From Asanoa sp. WMMD1127 (lineage in GTDB: Bacteria; Actinomycetota; Actinomycetes; Mycobacteriales; Micromonosporaceae), in contig NZ_JARUBP010000001.1 in the NCBI RefSeq assembly GCF_029626225.1, forward strand, positions 4,216,001 to 4,280,000: a stretch of 64,000 nt of DNA, read 5' to 3'. The notes below the pieces were generated by a model. That model did not search any database. It saw nothing but the letters and a program-made list of their open reading frames with translations, and was not told the origin of the DNA. Position numbers and translations under genes: made by a program. This document shows, piece by piece, positions 49,223 through 58,479 of this stretch (position 1 is its first letter; every line of letters begins with the position of its first letter).

Positions 49223-49380
49223 GGCCTTCTTCGCGCGCCTTCGCGGTAAGGCGACGCTTCACCCCGGACGGCGCCCCGCTCCGCCGCCGCTGAGTGCCGC
49301 GCCGTGGACGGCTCGGCCGCCTCGCCGTTCAGGCCGCGTCCGGGTCGCCGCCCGGCGCCGGGCTCCCTAGTGTTGCGTGC

Positions 49381-49454
49381 CCGCTTTGCTCTGCAGCCAA
49401 ATACGCAACACCGCCGATCGAAGGTGTTGCGTATTTGGCTGCAGAGCAAAGCGG
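49381..49454. repeat. perfect 32-bp inverted repeat (long hairpin element)
   Basis: Arms 49381-49412 and 49423-49454 are perfectly complementary over 32 bp with the 10-nt loop GCCGATCGAA. Each arm reads CGCTTTGCTCTGCAGCC then AAATACGCAACACC. A degenerate arm copy (CGTTTGCTCTGCGCCCAGCC continuing ACGC) lies at 49484-49507, and a partial TGTTGCGTGC precedes the left arm. The perfect pairing and A/T-containing core, unlike the surroundings, suggest a recently placed repetitive element rather than a simple terminator. It sits between convergent genes, so it could also end both transcripts. Confidence 0.8.
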
Positions 49455-49555
49455 CGTCGCAGCCTTCGGCCGTGCTCCAGCTGCGTTTGCTCTGCGCCCA
49501 GCCACGCGCCGCTGGTCAGCGTGGGTGGCGCGGGGATGGGTGCGGAGCAGGGCGG

Positions 49556-51163
49556 TCAGGTCGTGCCGGGTGCGGGGTCGATGCCGCGGTTGGTTCTGGC
49601 GCCTGCCGATTCCGGCGAAGGCCGGGCCTCCGCTTCCGTCCCGCCGCCCTCGGCGGCCGGTGAGCCACCGTCCGACGGCGGCGGGCCGTCGGTGGGTGGG
49701 GCGCCGGACGGGAGCGGCGCGTGGGCCTGGATCAGGAAGAAGATCAGGACCGCGCCCGCGGCGAAGATGCCCGCGGAGACCAGGAAGGCGATCTTGTAGC
49801 CGGCCACCGGTGCCTCGGCTGCGGCGGCCGGGCCGAAGTGGGTCGCCGCGTAGCTGGCCGTCACGCTCGTGGCGATCGTGCTCAGCAGCGCCGTGCCGAT
49901 CGAGCCGCCGACCTGCTGCATGGTGTTGACCAGGGCCGACGCCACGCCGGCGTCGTCGCGGTCCACGCGTTCCGTCGCCGTGTTGATCGCCGGCGCGAAG
50001 ATCAGGCCGAAGCCGAAGCCCAGCAGTGGCAGGGCCGGCAGGATGTGCGCCCAGTAGTTCGACGTCGAGTCGATGAAATAGAGGTAGACCATGCCGCCCG
50101 CGGCCAGGGCCATGCCGGTCGTGATCAGGATGCGGGACCCGAGGATCGGCTGCAGCTTCACGTTGGCCAGCGTCGAGCCGATCAGCACGAAGGCGATCAT
50201 CGGCAGGAACGCGACGCCGGTCAGCACCGGGCTGTAGCCCTTGGTGAGCTGCAGGTAGAACGTCAGGAACAGGAACACCCCGAAGATCGCGATCGCGGCG
50301 AGACCGACGGAGAGGTACGCGCCACCGCGGCTGCGATCGAGCACGATGCGCAGTGGCAGCAGCGGCGCCCGCGACCGGCGTTCGACCTGCACGAACGAGA
50401 CCAGCAGCACCACCGCGGCGATCAGGCTGCCGATCGTGACCGGATCGCCCCAGCCGTCGGAGGCCGCGCGGGCGAAGCCGTACACCACCAGGAAGAGACC
50501 GACCACCGCGCAGAAGGTGCCGATCCAGTCGATCTTCGGTTTGGTGGCCGGGCGCTGGTTGCGCAGGTAGTACTGGCCGCCGACCCAGGCGATGCCCGCG
50601 AAGATCAGGTTGACGAAGAAGCACCAGCGCCAGGACACGTACTCGGTCAGCACCCCGCCGAGCAGCAGCCCGACCGCGCCACCGCCGCCGGCGACCGCGC
50701 CGTACACACCGAATGCCCGGCCCCGTTCGGCGGGTGACTGGAACGAGTTCGCGATCGTGGACAGCGCCGCCGGGGCCAGCAGCGCGCCGAACGCGCCCTG
50801 TGCGGCCCGCGCGATCACCAGCACGGTGAAGTCGGTGGCGGCCCCACCGGCCGCGGACGCCGCCGCGAAGCCGATCAGGCCGATGATGAACATCCGTTTT
50901 CGCCCGAAGAAGTCGCCGAGCCGGCCGCCGAGCAGCAGGAGGGACCCGAAGGCGAGGGCGTACGCGGTCACCACCCACTGCCGGTCGCTGTCCGGGAACC
51001 GGAGCGCGTCCTGGGCGGCGGGGAGGGCGATGTTGACGATCGTGGCGTCGAGAACGACCATGAGCTGGGCGATCGAAACGATCACCAGGATGGTCCAGCG
51101 ATGCTTGTGCTCGAACTCGCGGTCGGCGTCGTACCGCTGCGCCGTTGCGGTTTGTGTGGTCAT
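49556..51163 (-). CDS. MFS drug efflux protein, DHA2 (14-helix) family
   Basis: This 535-residue protein has about 14 membrane helices, the DHA2 N-terminus LMVVLDATIVNIALPAAQDAL, motif A GRLGDFFGRKRMFIIG, motif C GVYGAVAGGGGAVGLLLGGVLTEYVSWRWCFFVN and a 50-residue Pro/Gly/Ser-rich cytoplasmic tail. It resembles EmrB/QacA-type exporters of antibiotics or organic cations. The start is ATG 51163. The 212-bp upstream region, shared with the divergent DUF4235 gene, contains A/T-rich stretches suitable for promoters. Confidence 0.93.
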   Translation of the reverse strand: MTTQTATAQRYDADREFEHKHRWTILVIVSIAQLMVVLDATIVNIALPAAQDALRFPDSDRQWVVTAYALAFGSLLLLGGRLGDFFGRKRMFIIGLIGFAAASAAGGAATDFTVLVIARAAQGAFGALLAPAALSTIANSFQSPAERGRAFGVYGAVAGGGGAVGLLLGGVLTEYVSWRWCFFVNLIFAGIAWVGGQYYLRNQRPATKPKIDWIGTFCAVVGLFLVVYGFARAASDGWGDPVTIGSLIAAVVLLVSFVQVERRSRAPLLPLRIVLDRSRGGAYLSVGLAAIAIFGVFLFLTFYLQLTKGYSPVLTGVAFLPMIAFVLIGSTLANVKLQPILGSRILITTGMALAAGGMVYLYFIDSTSNYWAHILPALPLLGFGFGLIFAPAINTATERVDRDDAGVASALVNTMQQVGGSIGTALLSTIATSVTASYAATHFGPAAAAEAPVAGYKIAFLVSAGIFAAGAVLIFFLIQAHAPLPSGAPPTDGPPPSDGGSPAAEGGGTEAEARPSPESAGARTNRGIDPAPGTT

Positions 51164-51375
51164 ATGTCTTCCTCGGCCGATAAGACCGGAAAAATCACTC
51201 TTTAGCGTGGCTCACATCCACGGTATGACGTGATCCGACCACGGCCAGCTACTACGCCGAGTTGATTGTGTGTGCTGGCTCTCCGTCGCGTGAGGCCGCT
51301 GCGACAGGGTTTACCGACCGTGGCGGCTGGCAACTCTTCTCCCCACATCGATGGGACCCCCGGAGGAGAAGCGCC

Positions 51376-51636
51376 ATGGGCAAGTTGGCATACAAGCCGG
51401 TGGGCATCCTGCTCGGCGTCGCGGCCGGTTCGATCGCCGGCGCGGTGTTCAAGCAGGTCTGGAAAAGGGTGGCGGGCGACGACGACGCCCCCAACGCCAC
51501 CGACGAGGACCGCGGCTGGGGCGAGATCCTCGCCGCGGCGGCCCTCCAGGGCGCGATCTTCGCCCTGGTCAAGGCGGCCGTCGACCGCGGTGGCGCGGTG
51601 AGCGTCAAGCGCGTCACCGGGCGCTGGCCGGCGTAA
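51376..51636 (+). CDS. DUF4235 small membrane protein
   Basis: This 86-residue protein has two hydrophobic segments (about 7-25 with KPVGILLGVAAGSIAGAVF, and about 50-68 with ILAAAALQGAIFALVKAAV) and the conserved GWGEILAAAALQGAIFALVKA of DUF4235 proteins. The family is small, membrane-bound and of unknown function in actinobacteria. GGAGGAGA lies 6 bp before ATG 51376. A hairpin terminator follows immediately. Confidence 0.88.
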   Translation: MGKLAYKPVGILLGVAAGSIAGAVFKQVWKRVAGDDDAPNATDEDRGWGEILAAAALQGAIFALVKAAVDRGGAVSVKRVTGRWPA

Positions 51637-51642
51637 CGGTTT

Positions 51643-51672
51643 GGGTCCCTGAGTCTGCGAGCTCAGGGACCC
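51643..51672 (+). terminator. perfect 11-bp hairpin between DUF4235 and the kinase gene
   Basis: GGGTCCCTGAG (51643-51653) pairs perfectly with CTCAGGGACCC (51662-51672) around an 8-nt loop, starting 6 bp after the DUF4235 stop. It separates the gene from the kinase, whose start lies about 32 bp further on. Confidence 0.75.
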
Positions 51673-51704
51673 GCTGGCCGCGAGTCCGTACGATGGTGTC
51701 CGCC

Positions 51705-53189
51705 ATGTCGACGCTCGCGCCCGGCCTTCGCCTGCACGACCGGTTCCTGCTGGTCGCGCGGATCGGCGTGGGCGGCATGGCCGAGGTGTGGCGGGCCGAC
51801 GACACCGTGCTCGGCCGCCCCGTCGCCGTCAAGGTGCTCGACCCGTCGGTCGGCAGCGACACCACGATCCGCCTCGCCACCCACCGCGAGGCGCGCGCCG
51901 CCGCGGGCCTGACCCACCCCCACATCACCCGGGTGTACGACTACGGCGAGGCCGCCCTTCCCGCCGGCGGCCTGGCGCCCTATCTGGTGATGGAACTGGT
52001 CGAGGGCGCCGACCTCGCCGAGCGGCTGGCCGCCGGCCCGCTGGCGTGGCCCGAGGCCGCGCTGATCGCAAGCCAGGTGGCCGCGGGCCTGTCCGCCGCC
52101 CACGCCGCCGGGATCGTCCACTGCGACATCAAGCCCGGCAACGTCATGCTCACCGCCGGCGGCGTCAAGATCCTGGACTTCGGCATCGCCGGCCTGGCCG
52201 GCAGCCCGGAGAGCGGCGTCCGCTACGGCACGGTCGGCTACCTGGCGCCCGAGCGGCTGGCCGGTGCCGAGCCGACGCCCGCGGCCGACGTCTACAGCGT
52301 CGGGGTGCTGCTCGCCGAGGCCCTGCTCGGCCGGCGCCCCGAATCGTCGCGCGGCGTGGCCCAGTTCCCGGTCCTGCCCGGGGTGCCGACGACCCTCACC
52401 CGCGCCGGCGCCGCGTGCCTGGCCGCCGACCCGACCGCCCGCCCGTCGGCCGCGGCCCTGGCCGAAGCGCTCGCCGACCTGGCCGCCAGCTCCTGGCGCC
52501 AGCCCACCAGCGGCGCGGGGGCGGCCGGCATGCCGGTCAGCGGCGGTGGCGCCTTCGCGGGCTCGCCGACCAGCGGTGCCGGGGCGGCGGCGCAGCTGCC
52601 CGCGAACGGGTCGCGACCAGCGACGTCGGGCCGCGCCGTGGTGCCGGCGCCGACGAGCCTGATCCGCGGGCGCGCGGCCGAGCTCGAACCCGTCCGCGAG
52701 GCGGGCCCGACGCGCAACCCGATGCGGGCGGTCGCCGTCGGCGGGATCGCCGCGGCCGTCGTCGTGGTCGCCGTCGTGCTGGCCATCGTGGCCAACCCGG
52801 GCGGCGACGGCACACCCGGCGGCCAGGTCGCCCAGGCCGGCGCCAGCCCGCAACAGCCCGCGGGCGGCCCGGTGGCCGCCCCGAGCACAAAGGCCCCGGA
52901 GCCGACCCCGACCGACGACGCCGGCGCCATGGCCGCCTTCGAGGCCGCCCTGGCCGAGGCGGTCGACGAGGGAAAGATCGACGAGAAGGCCGCCGAGCGC
53001 ATCTCGGACCGCCTAGACGACCTCCGCGACGCCATCGCCCGCGGTGGCGACGTCGGCCGGGAGGCCCGCGACCTGCGCAGCGAGCTACTGCGCGACCGCA
53101 ACAAGGAACACGTCGACGAACTGGTCCGCCGCCAGCTCGTCCGCCTCCTGATCCCCTTCACCAGCGCCGACGACGACAACGACCGCTGA
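51705..53189 (+). CDS. transmembrane serine/threonine protein kinase, non-RD type
   Basis: This 494-residue protein has a kinase domain (about 10-265) with Gly loop RIGVGGMAEVWRADD, Lys in VAVKVLD, catalytic loop IVHCDIKPGNVML, DFG in ILDFGIAG and APE in YLAPERLAG. A roughly 70-residue Ser/Gly/Ala linker, one membrane helix (about 342-364) and an extracellular tail follow; the tail contains an acidic/basic helical segment (AAFEAALAEAVDEGKIDEKAAERISDRL...). The usual HRD Arg is Cys, so activation may not need loop phosphorylation. PASTA repeats are absent. I chose ATG 51705; ATG 51693 is in frame. Confidence 0.9.
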   Translation: MSTLAPGLRLHDRFLLVARIGVGGMAEVWRADDTVLGRPVAVKVLDPSVGSDTTIRLATHREARAAAGLTHPHITRVYDYGEAALPAGGLAPYLVMELVEGADLAERLAAGPLAWPEAALIASQVAAGLSAAHAAGIVHCDIKPGNVMLTAGGVKILDFGIAGLAGSPESGVRYGTVGYLAPERLAGAEPTPAADVYSVGVLLAEALLGRRPESSRGVAQFPVLPGVPTTLTRAGAACLAADPTARPSAAALAEALADLAASSWRQPTSGAGAAGMPVSGGGAFAGSPTSGAGAAAQLPANGSRPATSGRAVVPAPTSLIRGRAAELEPVREAGPTRNPMRAVAVGGIAAAVVVVAVVLAIVANPGGDGTPGGQVAQAGASPQQPAGGPVAAPSTKAPEPTPTDDAGAMAAFEAALAEAVDEGKIDEKAAERISDRLDDLRDAIARGGDVGREARDLRSELLRDRNKEHVDELVRRQLVRLLIPFTSADDDNDR

Positions 53190-53217
53190 CGCCCCGCGCG
53201 GGCCGGAGGTCCGGCGA

Positions 53218-55797
53218 CTAGAGCAGGCCCGCCTTGCGGAGCGCGTCCGCCATGGCGCTGTTGACCGGGGCCGGCGTCGACGGGCGGCCGCCACCCTGGC
53301 GTCCGCCGCCGCGCTGGCCGCCCTGGCTGCCGCCACCTTGCCGACCACCGCCGCCCTGGCCGCCACCGCCGCCCTGGCCGCCGCCACCACGCTGGCCACC
53401 GTCGCGGCCGCCCTGACCGCCACCACCGCGCTGACCACCGCCACCGCCGGAACCCCGCTGGCCACCGCCGCCACCGCCGCGGCCCTCCGGGCGGCCGCCC
53501 TGGCGCTGCTGACCAGGCTGCCGCCCGCCGCCCTCACCACGACCGCCACCGCGCGGCGCGCCGGTCCCCGGCCCCTCGTCCAACCGCAGCGTCAACGAGA
53601 TGCGCTTGCGCGGTACGTCGACGTCGAGCACGCGTACCTTCACCACGTCCCCGGGCTTGACCACTTCACGCGGGTCCTTGACGAACGTCTTCGACATCGC
53701 CGACACGTGCACGAGCCCGTCCTGGTGCACCCCGACGTCGACGAACGCCCCGAACGCCGCCACGTTCGTGACGACGCCCTCCAGCACCATGCCCGACGTC
53801 AGGTCGCCGATCTTCTCGACGCCGTCCGCGAAGCGGGCGGTCTTGAACGCCGGCCGCGGGTCGCGCCCGGGCTTCTCGAGCTCGCGCAGGATGTCGGTGA
53901 CCGTCGGCACGCCGAACACCGCGTCGGCGAAGTCGCCGGGGCGCAGGCCGCGCAGCAGCGGCCCGTTGCCGATCAGCGCCGGGAGCTCCGCGCCGACCGA
54001 CGAGAGGATCCGCCGGACCACCGGGTACGCCTCCGGGTGCACCGACGACCCGTCCAGCGGGTCGTCGCCACCCGCGATCCGCAGGAAGCCGGCACACTGC
54101 TCGAACGCCTTGGGCCCGAGCCGCGCCACCTCCTTGAGGGCGGACCGGTTGCGGAACGGCCCGTTGACCTCCCGGTGCGCCACGATGTTGGCGGCCAGGG
54201 ACTCGCCGATGCCGGAGACCCGCGACAGCAGTGGCGCGGAGGCCAGGTTGACGTCGACGCCGACGCCGTTGACGCAGTCCTCGACCACCGCGTCGAGCGA
54301 GCGGGACAGCTTCACCTCGGAGAGGTCGTGCTGATACTGCCCGACCCCGATCGACTTCGGGTCGATCTTCACCAGCTCGGCCAGCGGGTCCTGCAGCCGG
54401 CGGGCGATCGACACGGCCCCGCGCAGCGAGACGTCCATGCCGGGCAGCTCCGCGGCGGCGTACGCGGACGCCGAGTAGACCGACGCACCCGCCTCCGACA
54501 CCATCACCTTGGTCAGGCCCAGCTCGGGCCGCGCCGCGATCAGCTCGCCGGCCAGCTTGTCGGTCTCCCGCGACGCCGTGCCGTTGCCGATCGCGACCAG
54601 CTCGACCTTGTGCTCTGCCGCCAGCCGGCCCAGGGTGGCCAGCGCCGCGTCCCACTTGTTGGCCGGCACGTGCGGATAGATCGTGTCGGTCGCCACCACC
54701 TTGCCGGTCGCGTCGACCACGGCCACCTTCACGCCGGTACGGAAGCCGGGGTCGAGGCCCATCGTCGCGCGCGTGCCGGCGGGGGCGGCGAGCAGCAGGT
54801 CACGCAGGTTGGCCGCGAACACCCGCACCGCCTCGTCCTCGGCCGCCTGGAACAGCCGCATCCGCAGCGACATGTCGAGGTGCACGACGATCCGCGTGCG
54901 CCAGGCCCACCGCACCGTGTCGAGCAGCCAGCGGTCACCGGGGCGCCCCTGGTCAGAAAGCCCGAAGTGCCCCGCGATCCGCTGCTCGTACAACACCGGT
55001 CCGGTGGCCAGCGTCCCGGCCGCGACCGCGTCCGCCTCCTCGGCGTCGGGCTCCAGGATGAGGTCGAGCACCTCCTCCTTCTCGCCGCGGAACAGCGCGA
55101 GGATCCGGTGTGACGGCAGCGAGGTCAGCGACTCCGCGAAGTCGAAGTAGTCGCTGAACTTGGCGCCCGCCTCTTCCTTGCCCTCCTTGACCTTGGCCCG
55201 CATCCGGCCGCGTTCCCAGACCTGCTCGCGCAGCCCGCCGATCAGGTCGGCGTCCTCGGCGAACCGCTCGACCAGGATCGCCCGGGCGCCGTCGAGCGCG
55301 GCGGCCGCGTCGGCCACCCCCTTCTCGGCGTCGACGAAGCCGGCGGCAGCGGCCGCGGGGTCCTGCGACGGGTCACCGAACAGCAGGTCGGCCAGCGGCT
55401 CCAGGCCGGCCTCGCGGGCGATCTGCGCCTTGGTCCGCCGCTTCGGCTTGAACGGCAGGTAGATGTCCTCCAGCCGGGCCTTCGAGTCGGCGGCGTGGAT
55501 CTGCGCCTCGAGCTCGGCGTCGAGCTTGCCCTGCGACCGGATCGACTCCAGGATCGCGGCCCGCCGCTCGTCGAGCTCGCGCAGGTAGCGCAGCCGCTCC
55601 TCGAGCGTACGCAGCTGCGTGTCGTCGAGACCGCCGGTGGCCTCCTTGCGGTACCGGGCGACGAACGGCACCGTCGCCCCACCGTCGAGCAGGTCGACGG
55701 CCGCGCTGACCTGCGTTTCGCGTACCCCCAACTCGCCGGCGATGCGGGCTGGGACGGACGGCGCTGGCGCCTGGATCTGGTCGGTCACGTCCGGCAT
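53218..55797 (-). CDS. tex: Tex-family RNA-binding transcription accessory protein with Gly/Arg-rich tail
   Basis: This 859-residue protein has the complete Tex order: helical N-terminus with [19 protein letters not shown], YqgF-like domain ([17 protein letters not shown]), helix-hairpin-helix repeats ([52 protein letters not shown]) and an S1 RNA-binding domain ([31 protein letters not shown]). After about residue 740 comes a roughly 90-residue tail of repeated [14 protein letters not shown] and similar units, then a normal-looking C-terminus ([14 protein letters not shown]). Tex acts in transcription and RNA metabolism. The tail is an RGG-like disordered RNA-binding region. The start is ATG 55797. 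Confidence 0.94.
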   Translation of the reverse strand: MPDVTDQIQAPAPSVPARIAGELGVRETQVSAAVDLLDGGATVPFVARYRKEATGGLDDTQLRTLEERLRYLRELDERRAAILESIRSQGKLDAELEAQIHAADSKARLEDIYLPFKPKRRTKAQIAREAGLEPLADLLFGDPSQDPAAAAAGFVDAEKGVADAAAALDGARAILVERFAEDADLIGGLREQVWERGRMRAKVKEGKEEAGAKFSDYFDFAESLTSLPSHRILALFRGEKEEVLDLILEPDAEEADAVAAGTLATGPVLYEQRIAGHFGLSDQGRPGDRWLLDTVRWAWRTRIVVHLDMSLRMRLFQAAEDEAVRVFAANLRDLLLAAPAGTRATMGLDPGFRTGVKVAVVDATGKVVATDTIYPHVPANKWDAALATLGRLAAEHKVELVAIGNGTASRETDKLAGELIAARPELGLTKVMVSEAGASVYSASAYAAAELPGMDVSLRGAVSIARRLQDPLAELVKIDPKSIGVGQYQHDLSEVKLSRSLDAVVEDCVNGVGVDVNLASAPLLSRVSGIGESLAANIVAHREVNGPFRNRSALKEVARLGPKAFEQCAGFLRIAGGDDPLDGSSVHPEAYPVVRRILSSVGAELPALIGNGPLLRGLRPGDFADAVFGVPTVTDILRELEKPGRDPRPAFKTARFADGVEKIGDLTSGMVLEGVVTNVAAFGAFVDVGVHQDGLVHVSAMSKTFVKDPREVVKPGDVVKVRVLDVDVPRKRISLTLRLDEGPGTGAPRGGGRGEGGGRQPGQQRQGGRPEGRGGGGGGQRGSGGGGGQRGGGGQGGRDGGQRGGGGQGGGGGQGGGGRQGGGSQGGQRGGGRQGGGRPSTPAPVNSAMADALRKAGLL

Positions 55798-55860
55798 TCT
55801 GCCGGACCGGTTCGTTTCCCGTGGCCAGTGGGTAGAAGCCACACCGAGGGAGGTACGCCA

Positions 55861-57072
55861 ATGCTGGCCGAGCGACTGCGGGCCGTCGCGCCCGACGCAC
55901 TGGTCGAGGTTGTCGACCACCACGTCCGCTCGGAGCTGGGCGGCTTACGCGCGGACGTGCTGCTGGCCGACTACCGGATCACGGGACTGTGGCCGGTGCT
56001 GCGGCCCGACGACCCGACGGCGGGGTTGCTCGCCGAGCAGACCATCGCCGCACGCTGCTTCGCCAGCCAGGACGCGCTGGTGGAGGACGTGCCGGAGACG
56101 CCGGGCGTACGCCTGTACGTGCCGCTGTCGGTCTGGGGTGAGCGGCTGGGGATCCTCGTCGCAGACTTCCCCGAGCGGCCCGACGACCTGACCGTCCGGC
56201 ACTGCCACGTGGTCGCCGACGACCTCGCCGTCGCGCTGCGGGCCGCCGACCGTGACACGGACCGCTACCGCCTGGCCCGACGCCGCCAGCGGCTGTCGAT
56301 GGCGGCCGAGATGCAGTGGGACCTGTTGCCGGGCCGGTGCGTGACCGACCACGGCTACGTGCTGGCCGGCCAGCTCGAGCCGGCCTACCGGACCTCCGGC
56401 GACAACTTCGACTGGGCGATCAACCGCGGCCGGCTGACCGTCACGATCGTCAACGGCAACGGGACCGGCCTGGCCGCCTCGGCGTTGACCTGCCTCGCGG
56501 TCAACGCGATGCGCAACGCCCGCCGCTCGGGCGGGACGCTGGTCGAGCAGGCCGAGCTGGCCTCCGACACGCTGTTCGCGGCCCATCACGGCGCGCGACC
56601 GGTGGAGGCGTTGCTGCTGGAGTACGACGGCGGCACCGGGCACGTCAAGGCGATCGACACCGGTTCGCCGAAGGCCTGGCGGGTCCGCGGCGGCGCCATC
56701 GCCCCGGTCGTGCTCGAGCAGCAGCTGCCGCTGGGCATGTTCGAGGAGACGCGGTACGGCACGCAGAGCTTCGAGCTCGACGTCGGCGACCGGCTGTTCA
56801 TGGTCAGCGACGGGGTGCACGACGCGTCGCCGGGCGGCCGTCCCTCCTACGGCGAGCGGCACCTGGCCGCCGCGATCCGGGCGGCCCGACTGTCCCCGCC
56901 GGCCCAGGCGATCAACTCGGTGATGCGGGCGCTGAACGACTACCACGGGGACGTGGAGCTCGAGGACGACGCCGTCATCGTCTGCCTCGACCGCACGCAT
57001 CCCGTCAACGGGACCGAAGGCACAGTGGATCAGTTCACGTCAAGGCGCATGGCGGAGGCGGCGTCCGGGTAA
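55861..57072 (+). CDS. SpoIIE-like PP2C phosphatase domain protein with GAF-like N-terminus and altered metal site
   Basis: This 403-residue protein has a GAF-like region (about 20-130), a short coiled linker with [20 protein letters not shown], and a PP2C/SpoIIE domain (about 165-385). The metal-binding stretches are GDNFDWAI (D181, D184), [11 protein letters not shown] (normally D-x-x-GHG), VSDGVHDAS and [10 protein letters not shown]. The Asp-to-Asn change at N198 and the lost His of GHG suggest reduced or altered catalysis. It may act in a partner-switching pathway controlling a sigma factor. GGGAGGT lies 8 bp before ATG 55861. Confidence 0.85.
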   Translation: MLAERLRAVAPDALVEVVDHHVRSELGGLRADVLLADYRITGLWPVLRPDDPTAGLLAEQTIAARCFASQDALVEDVPETPGVRLYVPLSVWGERLGILVADFPERPDDLTVRHCHVVADDLAVALRAADRDTDRYRLARRRQRLSMAAEMQWDLLPGRCVTDHGYVLAGQLEPAYRTSGDNFDWAINRGRLTVTIVNGNGTGLAASALTCLAVNAMRNARRSGGTLVEQAELASDTLFAAHHGARPVEALLLEYDGGTGHVKAIDTGSPKAWRVRGGAIAPVVLEQQLPLGMFEETRYGTQSFELDVGDRLFMVSDGVHDASPGGRPSYGERHLAAAIRAARLSPPAQAINSVMRALNDYHGDVELEDDAVIVCLDRTHPVNGTEGTVDQFTSRRMAEAASG

Positions 57073-57129
57073 GTCAGCGATTCAATCGGCGGAACAACGG
57101 TTCCGTCGACTCGGCGAGAGGCGACGGGG

Positions 57130-57591
57130 ATGGACCGCGGGACTAACCTGGCCAGCTCCATCGAGGCGGCCTCGGAGGCGCTGGTGAGCGTCCTCGAGGC
57201 GGCCCGCACGCGCCAGGAGTCACCCGTCTCGCCGACCCAGGTCCGGGTCCTTTCCATTATCAACGTGCGCCCCGACACCAACGTCAACCGACTCGCGGAA
57301 CTGCTCGACGTGGTGCCGTCGTCGGCGAGCCGGCTGTGCGACCGGCTGGAGGCGGTCGGTCTGCTGCGGCGGGCCGCCGACGAGCGCGACCGGCGCGAGG
57401 TGCGGCTGGTGCTCACGGCGGCGGGCGCCGCCGTGCTGCGGGAACTGCGCGAACGCCGGGCCCAGGCGGTGCAGGCGGTGCTCGACCGGATGCCGCACCG
57501 CTCGCAGCACGACCTGCTGGTGGCCCTGCTGGCCTTCGGGCACGCTGCCGCGCAGGTCCAGGCCGAGTCGACGCAGCCCCGCACCGCCTAG
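57130..57591 (+). CDS. MarR-family transcriptional regulator
   Basis: This 153-residue winged-helix protein has VSPTQVRVLSIINVRPDTNVNRLAELLDVVPSSASRLCDRLEAVGLLRR (recognition helix about 66-80) and the wing ADERDRREVRLVLTAAG. MarR proteins usually act as homodimers that sense phenolic or oxidising compounds. It lies 57 bp after the SpoIIE-like gene and may be cotranscribed with it. The stop shares CTAG with the convergent phosphotransferase gene. Confidence 0.92.
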   Translation: MDRGTNLASSIEAASEALVSVLEAARTRQESPVSPTQVRVLSIINVRPDTNVNRLAELLDVVPSSASRLCDRLEAVGLLRRAADERDRREVRLVLTAAGAAVLRELRERRAQAVQAVLDRMPHRSQHDLLVALLAFGHAAAQVQAESTQPRTA

Positions 57592-58439
57592 CGCCGCGTT
57601 ATCAGCGCGATCTCGCGCGCCGCGGCGGTGGCGGTGGCGTCCTGGGCCAGGGTGATCAGCGCTTTCCACAGGGCCCAGCCGCGGCCGCGCTGCCAGGTGG
57701 CGTCGTCGACGCCGAGCGCCTCCTTGAAGGCGACGCGGGCGGGCGCGTCGAGGAAGGTCCAGGCGATCACGGTGTCGCAGGCCGGGTCGCCGACGCCGGA
57801 GGTGCCGAAGTCGATGACGCCCGCCAGGCGGCCGGCGCGGACCAGCAGGTTGCCGGGCGCGAAGTCGCCGTGGAACCACACGGGGCGCCCACGCCACTCG
57901 GCGGCCAGCGCGGCGTCCCACTCGGCGGTGGCGGCGGCGCCGTCGATCCGGCCGTCGAGCGCCGCGATCGATTTCCGGGTCTCGTCGTCGTAGTGGTCGA
58001 GGGCCGCGCCCCGCCAGAAGCTGTGCCGCCCCGCGGCCGGCTCGCCGCCGGTGTCGACGCCCTGCAACGCGGTGGCGAAGCCGGCCAGGTCGACCGCGAA
58101 GGCGGTCAGGTCGGTGACGGTGTCGCGGCGGGCGGTGTCGCCGTCGACCCAGCGGTTGACCGACCACGGCCACGGATATCCCGCCCCGGGCCGGCCGTGC
58201 CCGAGCGGCGCCGGGATCGGCACGGGAAGGTGCGGCGCGAGCACGGGCAGCCAGCGTTGTTCCTTCTCGACGCTGGCCACGTAGCCCTCCGCGCTCGGCA
58301 GCCGCGCGGTCATCCCGTCGCCGATGTGGAACGTCCGGTTGTCGTTGCCGCCGACCGCCACCGGCGCCACCGGCAGGTCGGCCCATTGCGGGAACTGCTC
58401 GGCGAGCAGTCGCCGGACCAGCGCGACGTCGATGATCAC
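57588..58439 (-). CDS. aminoglycoside phosphotransferase (APH) family kinase
   Basis: This 283-residue protein with an APH/choline kinase fold has substrate-lobe start VALVRRLLAEQFPQWADLPV, VGGNDNRTFHIGDGMTARLPS, catalytic VWFHGDFAPGNLLVRAGRLAGVIDFGTSGVGDPACD (HGD and DFG equivalents) and WALWKALITLAQD. It phosphorylates a small molecule and may give antibiotic resistance or serve metabolism. The specificity cannot be read. The GTG at 58439 gives the usual short N-terminus; a TTG at 58475 would add 12 unlike residues. Confidence 0.88.
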   Translation of the reverse strand: MIIDVALVRRLLAEQFPQWADLPVAPVAVGGNDNRTFHIGDGMTARLPSAEGYVASVEKEQRWLPVLAPHLPVPIPAPLGHGRPGAGYPWPWSVNRWVDGDTARRDTVTDLTAFAVDLAGFATALQGVDTGGEPAAGRHSFWRGAALDHYDDETRKSIAALDGRIDGAAATAEWDAALAAEWRGRPVWFHGDFAPGNLLVRAGRLAGVIDFGTSGVGDPACDTVIAWTFLDAPARVAFKEALGVDDATWQRGRGWALWKALITLAQDATATAAAREIALITRR

Positions 58440-58479
58440 GGCTCGATGATCGCCGTCGCGGCGGTGGGCGGGCAATGGA

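Larger units (their letters stand above)
49096..49555. other. 460-bp gene-free stretch with terminator and hairpin repeats
   Basis: Between the sigma factor and the MFS gene I see no convincing gene. A short ATG-led frame from about 49097 has no usable ribosome site and atypical composition. The stretch holds a GC-rich stem (49200-49222), a perfect 32-bp inverted repeat (49381-49454) and a degenerate copy of its arm (49484-49507). Confidence 0.7.

Noticed and set aside
49097-49293. Possible small gene after the sigma factor
   Set aside because: It has no usable ribosome site, its frame is Arg-rich without motifs, and it overlaps a hairpin that looks like a terminator.
53270-53540. Repeated G/C-rich units that could suggest a CRISPR or satellite array
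   Set aside because: They encode the Gly/Arg-rich tail of Tex in frame, and unit lengths vary with no spacers.
53338-55113. A 591-codon frame on the plus strand opposite tex
   Set aside because: It is antisense to the complete Tex protein and is Arg/His/Pro-rich with no domain, so it is a shadow.
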